Assembly: GCF_026153295.1 (NCBI RefSeq)
Contig: NZ_CP110615.1
Span: 2,356,001-2,420,000 of the forward strand
Direction: 5' to 3'
Length of the DNA: 64,000 bases
From: Rhodococcus antarcticus
GTDB lineage: Bacteria > Actinomycetota > Actinomycetes > Mycobacteriales > Mycobacteriaceae
Position 1 is the stretch's first letter. Each line of letters begins with the position of its first letter. The notes beneath the pieces are model-generated. The model searched no databases, was not told the origin of the DNA, and was given only the letters and a program-made list of their open reading frames with translations. The translations under genes and the position numbers were made by a program. Of this stretch, positions 1 through 9,458 are shown in pieces.

Positions 1-852
1 GCCCTGCAGGGCTGCTCGCTGACCGTGCAGATCTCGACGAAGCTCAACCGGAGCCACGTGGTGCCGGGCCGCACCGCGATCATCCTGCCGACGCTGGGCC
101 GCACCGAGCGCGACGTGCAGGCCAGCGGCAAGCAGAAGGTCTCCGTCGAGGACTCCATGTCGATGGTGCACCTCTCCCGCGGTGGCCTCGAGCCGGCCAG
201 CGAGTACCTGCGCAGCGAGGTCTCCATCGTCTGCCGGATGGCCCTGGCGACCCTCGGCGAGGACCACGTCGTGCCCTGGCGCACCTTCGAGGGTGACTAC
301 GACACCATCCGAGACTCGGTCTCCAGGGTGATCACCGGCTTCGACGACTTCAACACCCGGGTCCGCCAGCCGGACGGCTTCCTGCTGCCCCACCCCCCGC
401 GCGACTCGCGCAGCTTCCCGACGACGACGGGCAAGGCGAACTTCGCCACCAACCCGCTGACGTGGCTGCCGACGCCCGAGGGCCGGGTGATCCTGCAGAC
501 GCTGCGCAGCCACGACCAGTACAACACCACGATCTACGGACTCGACGACCGCTACCGGGGGGTGAAGAACGCCCGAAAGGTCATCTTCATGAACCCCGCC
601 GACATCGCCTCGCTCGGTCTGGTGGACGAGGCGGCCGTCAACCTCGTCTCGGAGTGGACCCTCGCGGACGGCACCGTCGAGGAGCGCCGCGCGGACGGGT
701 TCCGGGTGGTCTCCTACTCCACCCCGCAGGGCAACGCCGCGGCCTACTACCCCGAGACGAACCCGCTGATCCCGCTGGACCACGTGGCGACGACGTCCAA
801 CACGCCCGTGTCCAAGGGCGTGGTGGTCCGGGTGGAGCCCGTGACGGTCTGA
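1..852 (+). CDS. FdhF/YdeP-family molybdopterin oxidoreductase, C-terminal part
   Basis: The frame is open from base 1, so this gene is cut at its 5' end; 283 residues remain. The visible part has the features of the C-terminal molybdopterin-dinucleotide-binding region of formate-dehydrogenase-like enzymes, including a QTLRSHDQYNTTIYG stretch followed by a GVKNARKVIFMNP stretch typical of the YdeP/FdhF branch. Such cytoplasmic enzymes bind bis-MGD molybdenum; their substrate is often formate but is not proven for this branch. The nearby OFA transporter and fdhD fit a molybdoenzyme acting on formate or a related anion. The N-terminal part with the catalytic Cys/SeCys region is outside the window. 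A strong hairpin follows the stop codon. Family assignment is firm; substrate is inference. Confidence 0.85.
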   Translation, partial: ALQGCSLTVQISTKLNRSHVVPGRTAIILPTLGRTERDVQASGKQKVSVEDSMSMVHLSRGGLEPASEYLRSEVSIVCRMALATLGEDHVVPWRTFEGDYDTIRDSVSRVITGFDDFNTRVRQPDGFLLPHPPRDSRSFPTTTGKANFATNPLTWLPTPEGRVILQTLRSHDQYNTTIYGLDDRYRGVKNARKVIFMNPADIASLGLVDEAAVNLVSEWTLADGTVEERRADGFRVVSYSTPQGNAAAYYPETNPLIPLDHVATTSNTPVSKGVVVRVEPVTV

Positions 853-861
853 GTCCTGCCC

Positions 862-916
862 CACCCGCGACGCAGCCCCCGCACTCGAGCCGAGTGCGGG
901 GGCTGCGTCGTGGGTG
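862..916. terminator. Bidirectional hairpin between fdhF-like gene and transporter small subunit
   Basis: Perfect 20-bp inverted repeat (868-887 with 891-910) with a 3-nt AGC loop, extended outward by six more pairs (862-867 with 911-916, one G-T wobble). It lies between convergent genes and can serve both. Confidence 0.85.
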
Positions 917-922
917 CGGAGC

Positions 923-1060
923 TCAGCCGAACAGGTTCTTCACCTTGAGGACGAGCTCGTAGACGCCGTAGGCGAAGGGCAGCAGCACCCAGAGCCAGGC
1001 GACGACGACGACCACCGCGGGCGCGGCCCCGGTGGTGTCGCGGGCAGTGTTGGTGCTCAT
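923..1060 (-). CDS. MFS transporter small subunit (OFA-associated single-span protein)
   Basis: This 45-residue protein starts at an ATG that overlaps the TGA of the upstream transporter (ATGA), so the two are translationally coupled. It has a short polar N-terminus with Thr and Arg, one hydrophobic helix (residues about 14-38: APAVVVVVAWLWVLLPFAYG and onward) and a basic end (LKVKNLFG). Very small single-span proteins directly downstream of OFA-family transporters are known as MFS transporter small subunits. Their exact role is unclear; a stabilising or accessory part of the transporter is the natural inference. Confidence 0.75.
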   Translation of the reverse strand: MSTNTARDTTGAAPAVVVVVAWLWVLLPFAYGVYELVLKVKNLFG

Positions 1061-2445
1061 GCGTTCGCTCCCGTCTTGCCCAGGGAGGGCGAGGTCGACG
1101 TGTCGGGCTCGTGGAACTTGGTTGCGACGGGCTTGATGAGCTCGTTGGCGACGAAGCCGATGACCAGCAGCACGATCATGACCGCGAACGCCGGCACGTA
1201 GCGGCCGGGGTCCCCCGCCTGACCGCGGTCGGCGATGGCGTTGACGATGAGCGGGCCGAGCACACCCGCAGCCGACCACGCGGTGAGGACACGGCCGTGG
1301 ATGGCGCCGACCTCGTAGGTGCCGAACAGGTCGCGCAGGTACGCGGGCATGGTCGCGAACCCGGCCCCGTAGAAGGAGATGATCACCAGCGCGCTCACCA
1401 GGAACAGGACCTTGTTCGAGCTCGTGTACAGGGTGATGTAGAGGTAGAGCAGCGCACCGACGCCGAGGTAGACGCGGTAGATGTTCTTGCGGCCGATGGC
1501 GTCGGAGGCCGAGGACCAGAGGAACCGGCCGAGCATGTTGGTCAGCGACAGGAAGGCGACGAACCCGCCGGCGGCCGCGGTCAGCGCCGTCGGCGACGTC
1601 GCGGACGGGAAGAAGTCCTGGTAGATCCCCGAGGCGCGCTCGAGGATGCCGATGCCCGCGGTGACGTTGAAGCACAGCACGATCCACAACAGCCAGAACT
1701 GCGGGGTGCGGATGGCGCTGGCGGCCGAGACGGCCTTGCCCGCCGCGCCCTTGGTGCCGTGCGCGGGCGGGGTGAAGCCGGCGGGCTTCCAGTCGTCGGC
1801 CGGCACCCGGATGATCACGGCGCCCAGGGCCATGAACACGGCGTAGCCGATCCCCAGGACCAGGAACGTGGAGGCGATCCCGCCGCTGGTGGTGGCCTGG
1901 GTGCCATCGGCGTTCATGCCGGAGAAGGCCTTGATGAGCTGGGTGGTCAGCGGCGACGCGATGAGCGCACCACCACCGAAGCCCATGATCGCCACGCCGG
2001 TGGCGAGGCCGGGACGGTCCGGGAACCACTTGATCAGCGTCGAGACCGGCGAGATGTAGCCGATGCCCAGCCCGATGCCACCGATGACGCCGTACCCGAG
2101 GATGACCAGCCAGAACTGCCCCAGCGCCATGCCCAGCGCGGAGACGAGCAGGCCCGAGGAGAAGAAGATGGCGGCCATCGTCATGGCCCAGCGCGGGCCG
2201 TTCTTGTCGACGCGGGTGCCGAGCACGGCGGCGGAGACGCCGAGCATGACGATCCCGAGCTGGAACGGGATGGCGGTGACGGTCCCGGAGAGACCCTCGG
2301 ACTTGGAGATGGCGGCCTTGAACACGCTCCAGGCGTAGACCTGGCCGATCGCGAGGTGGATGGCCAGCGCTGCTGGGGGGATCAGCCACCGGCTCCAGCC
2401 CGGTGGTGCGACGATGCGCTCGCGCGCCAGGATGCCGACGCTCAT
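1057..2445 (-). CDS. OFA-family MFS transporter (oxalate/formate antiporter type)
   Basis: The 462-residue protein has about twelve hydrophobic segments and the MFS loop pattern GTRVDKNGPRW between helices 2 and 3. It begins with MSVGILARER and then a helix containing HLAIGQVYAWSVFKAAI, a signature of the oxalate:formate antiporter family. OFA members move small organic anions such as oxalate, formate or lactate across the inner membrane. Association with the FdhF-like gene and fdhD supports formate or a related acid. The stop overlaps the start of the small partner protein. The 135-bp leader on the minus strand contains a possible TACCGT -10 box at 2500-2505. Family is sure; substrate is inferred. 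Confidence 0.88.
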   Translation of the reverse strand: MSVGILARERIVAPPGWSRWLIPPAALAIHLAIGQVYAWSVFKAAISKSEGLSGTVTAIPFQLGIVMLGVSAAVLGTRVDKNGPRWAMTMAAIFFSSGLLVSALGMALGQFWLVILGYGVIGGIGLGIGYISPVSTLIKWFPDRPGLATGVAIMGFGGGALIASPLTTQLIKAFSGMNADGTQATTSGGIASTFLVLGIGYAVFMALGAVIIRVPADDWKPAGFTPPAHGTKGAAGKAVSAASAIRTPQFWLLWIVLCFNVTAGIGILERASGIYQDFFPSATSPTALTAAAGGFVAFLSLTNMLGRFLWSSASDAIGRKNIYRVYLGVGALLYLYITLYTSSNKVLFLVSALVIISFYGAGFATMPAYLRDLFGTYEVGAIHGRVLTAWSAAGVLGPLIVNAIADRGQAGDPGRYVPAFAVMIVLLVIGFVANELIKPVATKFHEPDTSTSPSLGKTGANA

Positions 2446-2580
2446 GCGCAGGTCCTCTCGGTGGTGGTGGAGGTCGTCGCAGGTTGGACGACCCGGGCGA
2501 CGGTATGACCTGCACCACGCCTGAGCAAACCGAGCGCGGTCCTGCGGGTGCGTGCGCGCCGAGCGGTGAGGTCCGCGCGC

Positions 2581-3285
2581 TCAGAGGTCCTCGCCGGGGA
2601 GCTCCCCCGTGCGGCGGCTGCGCCGAGCCAGCACACCGGACACCGCGAGCAGCAGGAGGAACGCCGCGACGGCACCCAGGAACGCCGGCGAGGTGGGGTC
2701 CCCCACGCTGCCCCCCAGCACGGTGAAGACCACGACGCCGGGCAGGATGCCGATGCCCGTCCCCACCGCGAAGTCCCGGACCTGCAGGGCCGTGGCACCC
2801 GCGACGTAGCTCGACGGTCCGAACGGCACCACCGGGACCAGCCGCATCGAGAGCACGGCCACGAGTCCCCGCCGAGCCAGGAACAGCTCCAACCGCGCCA
2901 GGGCCGGGCCGCCGCGGTCGGACCCCGCCAGCCGGAGCAGCGCGGGCCGCGAGAGCACCCGGCCGAGCCCGAAGCACGCCAGCGACCCGGCCATGGCACC
3001 CAGCCACACCAGGCCGAGGCCCTCGACCGGCCCGAAGAGCACGCCGGCCGACAGGGAGAACAGCGACACCGGCAGCACCGCCAGCGTCGCGAGGGCGAAC
3101 AGGACGACGAACAGGACCGGGGCCCAGGCACCCGCCCCGTCCACCGTGGAGCGCACGTCCTCGAAGGAGGGCACACCCTCGACGGCGAACACCACGACGA
3201 CGGTGGCCACCACCGCAACCAGCACGGTGAGCCGGACCCACTCCGAGCGCACCCGTGCCCCTGTCTGCCGTCCGACCTTCTCCAC
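2581..3285 (-). CDS. TVP38/TMEM64 (DedA-like) membrane protein
   Basis: This is a 234-residue integral membrane protein of the TVP38/TMEM64 family, with a hydrophobic N-terminal helix, a central re-entrant-type region ([16 protein letters not shown]) and the conserved [18 protein letters not shown] segment. Members are thought to act in lipid scrambling or in membrane homeostasis and stress; no substrate is known for bacterial ones. I chose the GTG at 3283-3285 (product starting VEKVGRQTG); another in-frame GTG at 3252 is possible. It is divergent from fdhD with an 87-bp gap and shares the strand of the OFA gene, 135 bp upstream of it. Confidence 0.8.
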   Translation of the reverse strand: MEKVGRQTGARVRSEWVRLTVLVAVVATVVVVFAVEGVPSFEDVRSTVDGAGAWAPVLFVVLFALATLAVLPVSLFSLSAGVLFGPVEGLGLVWLGAMAGSLACFGLGRVLSRPALLRLAGSDRGGPALARLELFLARRGLVAVLSMRLVPVVPFGPSSYVAGATALQVRDFAVGTGIGILPGVVVFTVLGGSVGDPTSPAFLGAVAAFLLLLAVSGVLARRSRRTGELPGEDL

Positions 3286-3372
3286 GTCAGTCTCGCACCC
3301 ACCCGCACGGCACCGCGGGACCGACGGTGGCACAGTGGTGTGGTTGAACCCTGCAGCAGAGGAGGAGCACCC

Positions 3373-4197
3373 GTGGGACGCGTCACCGCTCGCCGCCCGG
3401 TCCGCCGGATCACCGCCGACGGCGAGACCACCCGGCCGGACACGCTGGTCGTCGAGGAGCCGATGGAGATCCGCGTCGGCGGGGCCTCGCTCGCCGTCAC
3501 CATGCGGACCCCCGGCCACGACGTGGACCTGCTGCACGGCTTCCTGCTCACCGAGGGTGTCATCGGCAGCCGAGACGACGTGCTGGTGGCCCGCTACTGC
3601 GACGGCGTGGACGAGGAGGGCCGCAACACCTACAACGTGCTCGACGTCGAGCTCGCCGAGGGCGTCGCGCCGCCGGACCCGTCCGTGGAGCGCAACTTCT
3701 ACACGACCAGCTCGTGCGGGGTGTGCGGCAAGGCATCCCTGGACGCGGTGAAGCTGGTCAGCCGCTACTCCCCCGCCGAGGACGAGGTGGCGGTGAAGGT
3801 CAGCGTCCTGACGACCATGCCGGGGACCCTGCGGGCCTCGCAGAAGGTGTTCGGCTCCACGGGTGGGCTGCACGCCGCTGCGCTGTTCACCCCGGACGGT
3901 GAGCTGCTGGTGCTCCGCGAGGACGTGGGCCGCCACAACGCGGTGGACAAGGTGGTGGGCTGGGCCGTGCGGGAGGGCCGCGTGCCCCTGCGGGGTTGCG
4001 TGCTCATGGTCAGCGGCCGGGCGTCGTTCGAGCTCGTCCAGAAGGCCGTGATGGCGGGGATCCCGGTGCTCGCCGCGGTGTCCGCCCCGTCCTCGCTCGC
4101 GGTGGAGCTGGCGGCCGAGGCGGGGGTCACCGTCGTGGGCTTCCTGCGCGGGCAGACCATGAACGTCTACTCCGAGGTGCAGCGCATCCTCGCCTGA
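3373..4197 (+). CDS. fdhD: FdhD, sulfur carrier for formate dehydrogenase maturation
   Basis: FdhD moves sulfur from IscS to the molybdenum cofactor and is needed for activity of FdhF-type formate dehydrogenases. The product is 274 residues, normal for the family. The conserved CGVCG motif with Cys115 and Cys118 forms the sulfur-transfer loop, and [13 protein letters not shown] and [14 protein letters not shown] are family signatures. The GTG start at 3373 is preceded by a strong AGAGGAGGAG Shine-Dalgarno. It lies within 3 kb of the FdhF-like gene on the same strand, which fits a dedicated maturation role. The gene ends 4 bp before the convergent clpX stop. Confidence 0.95.
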   Translation: MGRVTARRPVRRITADGETTRPDTLVVEEPMEIRVGGASLAVTMRTPGHDVDLLHGFLLTEGVIGSRDDVLVARYCDGVDEEGRNTYNVLDVELAEGVAPPDPSVERNFYTTSSCGVCGKASLDAVKLVSRYSPAEDEVAVKVSVLTTMPGTLRASQKVFGSTGGLHAAALFTPDGELLVLREDVGRHNAVDKVVGWAVREGRVPLRGCVLMVSGRASFELVQKAVMAGIPVLAAVSAPSSLAVELAAEAGVTVVGFLRGQTMNVYSEVQRILA

Positions 4198-4208
4198 GGG
4201 CTCAGGCG
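4191..4208. terminator. Small hairpin holding both convergent stop codons (fdhD/clpX)
   Basis: Inverted repeat CGCCTGA (4191-4197), loop GGGC, TCAGGCG (4202-4208). The fdhD TGA and the clpX TGA are the inner ends of the two arms. A 7-bp stem is short, so terminator function is tentative. Confidence 0.4.
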
Positions 4209-5482
4209 CTCTTCTCGCGGCGCTCCGCGCGGGCCGGCTTGCGGGGCACGATCGTCGGCAGCACGTTGTCGCGGACGGTCTCCCCGGTGATGACGACCTT
4301 GGCCACGTCGTCGCGGCTGGGGATGTCGTACATGACCGGCTGCAGGACCTCCTCCATGATCGCGCGGAGCCCCCGGGCCCCGGTGCCGCGGTGGATGGCC
4401 GCCTCCGCGATCGCGTCGAGCGCGTCGGCCTCGAACTCGAGCTCCACACCGTCCATCTCGAACAGCCGGTTGTACTGCTTGACCAGCGCGTTCTTGGGCT
4501 CGCTGAGGATGGTGACCAGGGACTGCTTGTCCAGGTTGGTCACGGTCGCGATGACCGGGAGGCGGCCGATGAACTCGGGGATGAGGCCGAACTTGATGAG
4601 GTCCTCGGGCATCACGTCGGCGAAGCGGTCCATCGTGTCCATCTCCGCCTTGGAGTGCACCTCCGCGCCGAAGCCGAGCCCGCGCTTGCCGACCCGGTCG
4701 CTGACGATCCGCTCGAGGCCCGCGAAGGCGCCGGCGACGATGAACAGCACGTTGGTGGTGTCGATCTGGATGAACTCCTGGTGCGGGTGCTTGCGGCCAC
4801 CCTGCGGCGGGACGCTCGCCTGCGTGCCCTCCAGGATCTTCAGCAGGGCCTGCTGCACGCCCTCGCCCGACACGTCCCGGGTGATCGACGGGTTCTCGCT
4901 CTTGCGGGCGATCTTGTCGACCTCGTCGATGTAGATGATCCCGGTCTCGGCCCGCTTCACGTCGTAGTCCGCGGCCTGGATGAGCTTGAGGAGGATGTTC
5001 TCCACGTCCTCGCCGACGTACCCGGCCTCCGTCAGCGCCGTGGCGTCCGCGATGGCGAAGGGCACGTTCAGCATCTTGGCCAGGGTCTGGGCGAGGTAGG
5101 TCTTGCCGCAGCCGGTGGGGCCGAGCATGAGGATGTTGGACTTGGCCAGCTCGATCTGCTCGTCGCGCGGGTCGCGGACCTTGTCCCCGGCCTGGATGCG
5201 CTTGTAGTGGTTGTAGACGGCCACCGCGAGCGTGCGCTTGGCCGTGTCCTGGCCGATGACGTAGTTCTCGAGGAACTCACGGATCTCGGCCGGCTTGGGC
5301 AGCTCGTCGAGCTTGACCTCGCCGGCCTCCGCCAGCTCCTCCTCGATGATCTCGTTGCACAGGTCGATGCACTCGTCGCAGATGTACACCCCGGGCCCGG
5401 CGATGAGCTTCTTGACCTGCTTCTGGCTCTTGCCGCAGAACGAGCACTTCAGCAGGTCGCCCCCGTCACCGATGCGTGCCAT
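4202..5482 (-). CDS. clpX: ATP-dependent Clp protease ATP-binding subunit ClpX
   Basis: ClpX is the hexameric AAA+ unfoldase that feeds substrates to ClpP. The 426-residue product starts at MARIGDGG. It has the N-terminal zinc-binding domain (Cys13, Cys16, Cys35, Cys38), Walker A GPTGCGKT at 121-128, the GYVGED pore-loop region near 150, a Walker B with IDEVDKIA, and the C-terminal small domain with the RGLRAIMEE sensor-2 region. A longer frame upstream lacks family similarity, so I used the internal ATG at 5480-5482. The gap of 230 bp to clpP2 holds a terminator-like hairpin, suggesting its own promoter. Confidence 0.97.
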   Translation of the reverse strand: MARIGDGGDLLKCSFCGKSQKQVKKLIAGPGVYICDECIDLCNEIIEEELAEAGEVKLDELPKPAEIREFLENYVIGQDTAKRTLAVAVYNHYKRIQAGDKVRDPRDEQIELAKSNILMLGPTGCGKTYLAQTLAKMLNVPFAIADATALTEAGYVGEDVENILLKLIQAADYDVKRAETGIIYIDEVDKIARKSENPSITRDVSGEGVQQALLKILEGTQASVPPQGGRKHPHQEFIQIDTTNVLFIVAGAFAGLERIVSDRVGKRGLGFGAEVHSKAEMDTMDRFADVMPEDLIKFGLIPEFIGRLPVIATVTNLDKQSLVTILSEPKNALVKQYNRLFEMDGVELEFEADALDAIAEAAIHRGTGARGLRAIMEEVLQPVMYDIPSRDDVAKVVITGETVRDNVLPTIVPRKPARAERREKSA

Positions 5483-5654
5483 GGGTGGTCCTACTTCCTC
5501 AGCCGGTGCGGCTGGCTGCGAGCGGTGGTCGATCGTGCGATGCGTTCCTCGTCGAGCGCGCTGCGTCCTCGTTCCAGGACCGACGCTACCCGTCGACGGC
5601 ACCCGGGCGAGGCGTGATCACCAGGACTGGTCGCCCAGGGTGCCCGGTGCACGT

Positions 5655-5684
5655 GCCGCCCGGACGCAGGAGCGTCCGGGCGGC
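5655..5684 (-). terminator. Hairpin downstream of clpP2
   Basis: 13-bp perfect stem (5655-5667 with 5672-5684), AGGA loop, extendable by wobble pairs. It lies 28 bp past the clpP2 stop on the minus strand and upstream of clpX. Confidence 0.7.
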
Positions 5685-5712
5685 GTGTCGTGCGCGTGCG
5701 GGGAAGCGCGTC

Positions 5713-6375
5713 TCAGCTCTTGGGTCCCTGCGCGGAGAGCTTGCGGTAGGGCAGCACGTTGTCCACGATGCCGTAGGCCTTGGCCTCCTCGGCGGTGAGG
5801 ATCTTGTCCCGCTCGATGTCCTCCTTGACCTGCTCCGCCGTCTTGCCGGTGTGGTTGGACAAGGTGGTCTCGAGCAGCCGTCGCATGCGCTGGATCTCGT
5901 TGGCCTGGATCTCCAGGTCCGAGACCTGGCCGTAGATGCCCTCGGTGGCGGGCTGGTGGATGAGCACCCGCGCGTTGGGCAGCGCCATCCGCTTGCCGGG
6001 CGTGCCGGCCGCGAGGAGCACGGCCGCGGCGGAGGCCGCCTGGCCGAGGCACACCGTCTGGATGTCGGCGTGGACGTACTGCATCGTGTCGTAGATGGCC
6101 ATCAGCGAGGTGAACGAACCCCCCGGCGAGTTGATGTACATGATGATGTCGCGGTCCGGGTCGTCGGACTCGAGCACCAGCAGCTGGGCCATGATGTCGT
6201 TGGCGGACACGTCGTCCACCTGCACCCCGAGGAAGATGATGCGCTCCTCGAAGAGCTTGTTGTACGGGTTGGACTCCTTCATGCCGTAGCTGGTGCGCTC
6301 CACGAAGGACGGGAGCGTGTAGCGCGAGCTCGGCATCTGCATGCCCTGGGATCCGAGCAGCGGGGGGATGTTCAT
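5713..6375 (-). CDS. clpP2: ATP-dependent Clp protease proteolytic subunit ClpP2
   Basis: This is one of two ClpP paralogues that in actinomycetes form a mixed ClpP1P2 tetradecamer. The product is 220 residues, starting [11 protein letters not shown]. The catalytic triad is visible as Ser115 in GQAASAAA, His140 in HQPATEG and an Asp near 191. The ATG at 6373-6375 is supported by the typical mycobacterial-type ClpP2 N-terminus; the longer frame runs into clpP1 in another phase. It follows clpP1 by 53 bp in one transcript and probably works with the adjacent clpX. Confidence 0.96.
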   Translation of the reverse strand: MNIPPLLGSQGMQMPSSRYTLPSFVERTSYGMKESNPYNKLFEERIIFLGVQVDDVSANDIMAQLLVLESDDPDRDIIMYINSPGGSFTSLMAIYDTMQYVHADIQTVCLGQAASAAAVLLAAGTPGKRMALPNARVLIHQPATEGIYGQVSDLEIQANEIQRMRRLLETTLSNHTGKTAEQVKEDIERDKILTAEEAKAYGIVDNVLPYRKLSAQGPKS

Positions 6376-6428
6376 GGTGTGGGTCTCCGTCTGGGGTTCG
6401 GCAGCCTGGGGTGGGGTGACGGCTCGGG

Positions 6429-7034
6429 TCAGGAGCCGGTGCCGCCGGTCTGGGTGGCCCGGCTGACGACGTGGTCGACGAAGCCGTACTCCTTCGCGTC
6501 GGCGGCGGTGAACCAGCGGTCGCGGTCGGAGTCGGTGTTGATGCGCTCCACCGTCTGCCCGGTGTGCTCGGCGATGAGCTCGGCCATCTCGCGCTTGGTG
6601 TAGGCGAACTGCTCGGCCTGGATGGCGATGTCGCTCGCGGAGCCACCGATGCCGGCCGACGGCTGGTGCATCATGATCCGGGCGTGCGGCAGTGCGTAGC
6701 GCTTGCCCTTGGTCCCGGCCGAGAGCAGGAACTGGCCCATCGAGGCAGCCATGCCCATCCCGATCGTGGCGACGTCGCACTCCGCGAACTGCATCGTGTC
6801 GAAGATGGCCATCCCCGCGGTGACGGAGCCACCCGGGGAGTTGATGTAGAGGGAGATGTCGCGCGTCGGGTCCTCCGCGGAGAGGAGCAGGATCTGCGCG
6901 CACAGCTTGTTGGCGATGTCGTCGTCCACCTGGGTGCCCAGGAAGATGATCCGCTCCTGGAGCAGCCGCTCGTACACCGAGTCGCTCAGGTTGAGCCCAG
7001 CGGTGCCGGCCATGGAGGGGTTCTTCGGCGTCAC
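6429..7034 (-). CDS. clpP1: ATP-dependent Clp protease proteolytic subunit ClpP1
   Basis: The 201-residue serine peptidase has the ClpP fold markers [10 protein letters not shown], the catalytic Ser98 in GMAASMG and His123 in MMHQP. These positions equal those known for M. tuberculosis ClpP1. The GTG at 7032-7034 is used; an internal ATG at residue 8 is an alternative. It is the first gene of the clpP1-clpP2 operon. The 130-bp upstream region contains a possible TAGTGT -10 box (7107-7112, minus strand). I saw no clear ClgR palindrome there. Confidence 0.96.
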   Translation of the reverse strand: MTPKNPSMAGTAGLNLSDSVYERLLQERIIFLGTQVDDDIANKLCAQILLLSAEDPTRDISLYINSPGGSVTAGMAIFDTMQFAECDVATIGMGMAASMGQFLLSAGTKGKRYALPHARIMMHQPSAGIGGSASDIAIQAEQFAYTKREMAELIAEHTGQTVERINTDSDRDRWFTAADAKEYGFVDHVVSRATQTGGTGS

Positions 7035-7118
7035 GAGGGGGCCTGCCTTCCGGTCGAGGTTCAGCGTCAGTGGTGACCGAGAAGACCCGGTCGAGCTGTC
7101 CTCTCGACACTAACGAAG

Positions 7119-7150
7119 ACGGGCGGTGCCGCAGTCCCGGCACCGCCCGT
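7119..7150 (-). terminator. Hairpin downstream of tig
   Basis: 12-bp perfect stem (7119-7130 with 7139-7150) and 8-nt loop, directly after the tig stop codon on the minus strand and before the clpP1P2 promoter region. Confidence 0.8.
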
Positions 7151-7164
7151 GTTCGCTCTGGGCG

Positions 7165-8589
7165 TCAGGAGGTGGCGCCACCCTCGACCACGTCGCCCTC
7201 GATGACGGCGTCACCCTCGGCGGTGGTGCCCACCACCTCGGGACCGTCGTCGGAGCCCTCGTCGGAGGAGGTGCGCCCGAGCAGCTCGTCGAGGTCGACG
7301 GCCGCACCGTCGGTGTCGGTCACGGTGGCCTGGCCCACGACGCCGGCCAGCGCCTTGCCACGGCGGACGTCGGCGAAGATCGCGGGGAGCTGGTTGGCCT
7401 CCTGCGCCTGCCGGACGTACTCGTCGGGGCTGATGCCGAAGCGCTGCGCCTGGTAGACGATCCGCTCGGTCAGCTCGTCGTTGCCGACGGTGGTGCCCTC
7501 GGCCTCGGCGATGGCGTCGAGCAGCAGCTGGGTCTTCACCGACCGCTCGGCGTCCGCGCGGGCCTCGGTGTCGAACTCCTCGCGGGTGGAGCCCTCGGCG
7601 ACCAGGGCGGCCTCGAACTTCTCCTCGTCGTGGTCGAACGGGTGCACGGCGTCGTGCAGGCGGGAGTCGTACTCCGCCTGCGCCACCTTCTCCGGCACGG
7701 CGATCTCGGTGACCTCGAGCAGCGCGTCGAGCACCTTGTCGCGGGCCTGGGTGGCCTGCTCGACCTTCTTCACCCGCGAGACGCGCTCACGGAGGTCGGC
7801 GCGCAGCTCGTCGAGGGTGTCGAACTCGCTGGCCATCTGCGCGAACTCGTCGTCGGCGTCGGGCAGCTCGCGGACCTTCACCGCACCCAGGACGACGGCG
7901 ACGACGGCGTCCTTGCCCGCGTGCTCACCCGCCAGCAGAGCGGTGGAGAACTCGCCGGTGTCGCCCTCGGACATGCCCACGAGCGCCTCGTCGATGCCCT
8001 CGATGAGCTGGCCGGAGCCGATCTCGTAGGACAGGCCCGTGGTGGAGGCGTCCGGGACGTCCTCGCCGTCGACCGTCGCCGACAGGTCGATGCTGACGAA
8101 GTCGCCCGTCTCCGCGGGGCGCTCGACGCCGGTGAGGGTGCCGAAGCGGGCGCGCAGGGAGTCGAGCTGCTCGGTCACGTCGTCCTCGTCGATGACGATG
8201 GGGTCGACGGTCACGGCGAGCTCGCCGAACGCCGGGACGGTGATCTCCGGGCGGACGTCGACCTCGGCGGTGAAGGTGAGCTCCTCGCCGTCCTCGAGCT
8301 TGGTCACCTCGATCTCCGGCTGGCCGAGGACCTTGAGCTCGGCCTTGGTGATCGCCTCGGAGTACTTCGCCGGGATCGCCTCGTTCACCACCTGCTCCAG
8401 CACCGCACCGCGGCCGACGCGTGCCTCGAGCAGCCGGGCCGGCGCCTTCCCCGGGCGGAACCCGGGGAGGCGGATCTGCTGCGCGAGCGCCTTGTAGGCA
8501 CGGTCGAAGTCGGGCTTCAGCTCGGAGAACGGGACGTCGACGACGACGCGTACCCGGGTCGGGCTGATCTGCTCGACGGTGCTCTTCAC
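7165..8589 (-). CDS. tig: Trigger factor, ribosome-bound chaperone/prolyl isomerase
   Basis: Trigger factor binds near the ribosome exit tunnel and folds nascent proteins. The 474-residue product begins [13 protein letters not shown] at a GTG (8587-8589). The ribosome-binding loop ([15 protein letters not shown]) lies near residues 39-53, followed by the FKBP-type PPIase domain ([15 protein letters not shown] region, about 160-245) and a long helical C-terminal chaperone domain. The acidic tail ([11 protein letters not shown]) is common in actinobacterial forms. Its position upstream of clpP1P2 and clpX is conserved. The upstream reading frame overlapping tRNA-Pro is not part of the gene. Confidence 0.96.
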   Translation of the reverse strand: MKSTVEQISPTRVRVVVDVPFSELKPDFDRAYKALAQQIRLPGFRPGKAPARLLEARVGRGAVLEQVVNEAIPAKYSEAITKAELKVLGQPEIEVTKLEDGEELTFTAEVDVRPEITVPAFGELAVTVDPIVIDEDDVTEQLDSLRARFGTLTGVERPAETGDFVSIDLSATVDGEDVPDASTTGLSYEIGSGQLIEGIDEALVGMSEGDTGEFSTALLAGEHAGKDAVVAVVLGAVKVRELPDADDEFAQMASEFDTLDELRADLRERVSRVKKVEQATQARDKVLDALLEVTEIAVPEKVAQAEYDSRLHDAVHPFDHDEEKFEAALVAEGSTREEFDTEARADAERSVKTQLLLDAIAEAEGTTVGNDELTERIVYQAQRFGISPDEYVRQAQEANQLPAIFADVRRGKALAGVVGQATVTDTDGAAVDLDELLGRTSSDEGSDDGPEVVGTTAEGDAVIEGDVVEGGATS

Positions 8590-8662
8590 GGGGTGTGCTC
8601 CTCTGGCGTTCGGTGGATCGGGTGGGCTCGTGCTCGTGCGGGGGCGCGGTGCCTCTGGTGCG

Positions 8663-8736
8663 TCGGGGTGGCGGGATTCGAACCCACGGCCCCTCGCTCC
8701 CAAAGCGAGTGCGCTACCAAGCTGCGCCACACCCCG
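8663..8736 (-). tRNA. tRNA-Pro (TGG)
   Basis: The minus strand folds into a cloverleaf: acceptor CGGGGTG with CACCCCG, A73, anticodon stem CTCGC/GCGAG and loop TTTGGGA with anticodon TGG. CCA is not encoded. 74 nt. Confidence 0.95.
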
Positions 8737-8744
8737 TGGTGTGG

Positions 8745-8750
8745 ATCGTA
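8745..8750 (-). promoter_or_regulatory. -10 box for tRNA-Pro
   Basis: TACGAT on the minus strand, 8 bp upstream of the mature tRNA 5' end. No convincing -35 box is visible, so this is tentative. Confidence 0.4.
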
Positions 8751-8817
8751 CGGGCCGGGTGGGTAGTCTCTGACACCGCACGCGGCGGTCCCGGCGATCC
8801 TGGGGCCGGCGCTGCAC

Positions 8818-8888
8818 GCGGGCGTAGCTCAATGGTAGAGCTCCAGTCTTCCAAACTGACTACGCGGGTTCGATTCCCGTCGCCCGCT
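8818..8888 (+). tRNA. tRNA-Gly (TCC)
   Basis: Cloverleaf with acceptor GCGGGCG/CGCCCGC, D-arm GCTCAATGGTAGAGC, anticodon loop CTTCCAA (anticodon TCC), T-arm GGTTCGATTCC and T73. CCA is encoded at 8889-8891. It is divergent from tRNA-Pro. Confidence 0.95.
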
Positions 8889-8948
8889 CCACAGCAGCAC
8901 CCGTCGCGGTCTGCCCAGGTCAGAGCTTCGGGGTGCACGCACTCCGGA

Positions 8949-8980
8949 CCACGGGTCCACCGGCGACGGTGGACCCGTGG
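8949..8980. terminator. Hairpin between tRNA-Gly and minus-strand membrane gene
   Basis: Perfect 14-bp stem (8949-8962 with 8967-8980) with a GCGA tetraloop, between convergent units. Confidence 0.8.
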
Positions 8981-8987
8981 CGGGTGG

Positions 8988-9458
8988 TCAGCGCGGGACG
9001 ACCGGGGTGCGCGGGTCGAGCAGGTGGTGCAGCGCCAGCACGGTGACGACGCCGTAGGCCAGGTGGCTCAGCGCCTCGATGGCGGTCTGCTGCGGCGTGG
9101 TCGGCCGCGCCGCCCCCGTGGCGGCGGCAGCACCCAGGGCCGAGGCCCAGGCCGCCACACCGACACCGACGGCGGCCACGGGCTGGGGTGGGGTGGTGGA
9201 GAGCCCGCGCAGCGCACCGGCTGCGGCCCCGATCACGACCCCGAGGACGGTGCCGCCCAGCGGGCCGGCCGCGGCGGTCTGCACGGGCGCGGGCGTGGCC
9301 CCGTCAGCGGTGCGGGCGGGCACGTCGGAGGCCGGCGAGGAGGGCGACGCCGAGCCGGTGAGGGCCTGGTGCACGTAGGTGACCGCGTTGTGGGCGGTGA
9401 CGCCGGCGGCGCCGGCGAGCAGTCCGGCGGCGAGGCCGGTGAGGGGGCGGGAAGCCAT
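8988..9458 (-). CDS. Hypothetical membrane protein
   Basis: The 156-residue product starts at MASRPLTGLAAGLLAGAAG. It has a hydrophobic N-terminal helix, a Ser/Pro/Ala-rich middle (about 35-65), and two or three further hydrophobic segments (GTVLGVVIGAAAGAL; GVGVAAWASALGAAAATG; LAYGVVTVLALHHLL). I do not recognise the family; the Gly/Ala-rich helices resemble small actinobacterial membrane proteins of unknown role. I chose the ATG at 9456-9458, where GGAGAA lies upstream, over an in-frame start 36 bp earlier. A terminator hairpin follows the stop. It stands alone, 136 bp from the nei-like gene. Confidence 0.65.
   Translation of the reverse strand: MASRPLTGLAAGLLAGAAGVTAHNAVTYVHQALTGSASPSSPASDVPARTADGATPAPVQTAAAGPLGGTVLGVVIGAAAGALRGLSTTPPQPVAAVGVGVAAWASALGAAAATGAARPTTPQQTAIEALSHLAYGVVTVLALHHLLDPRTPVVPR

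Noticed and set aside
2446-2580. Riboswitch in the OFA transporter leader
   Set aside because: Only a short GTCGTC/GACGAC inverted repeat is present; no known riboswitch pattern.
923-3241. 772-codon minus-strand frame
   Set aside because: Only its last 45 codons are real (the transporter small subunit); the rest is a shadow of the OFA and TVP38 genes.
7035-7165. ClgR operator upstream of clpP1
   Set aside because: I looked for a GTTCGC-type palindrome and did not see one.
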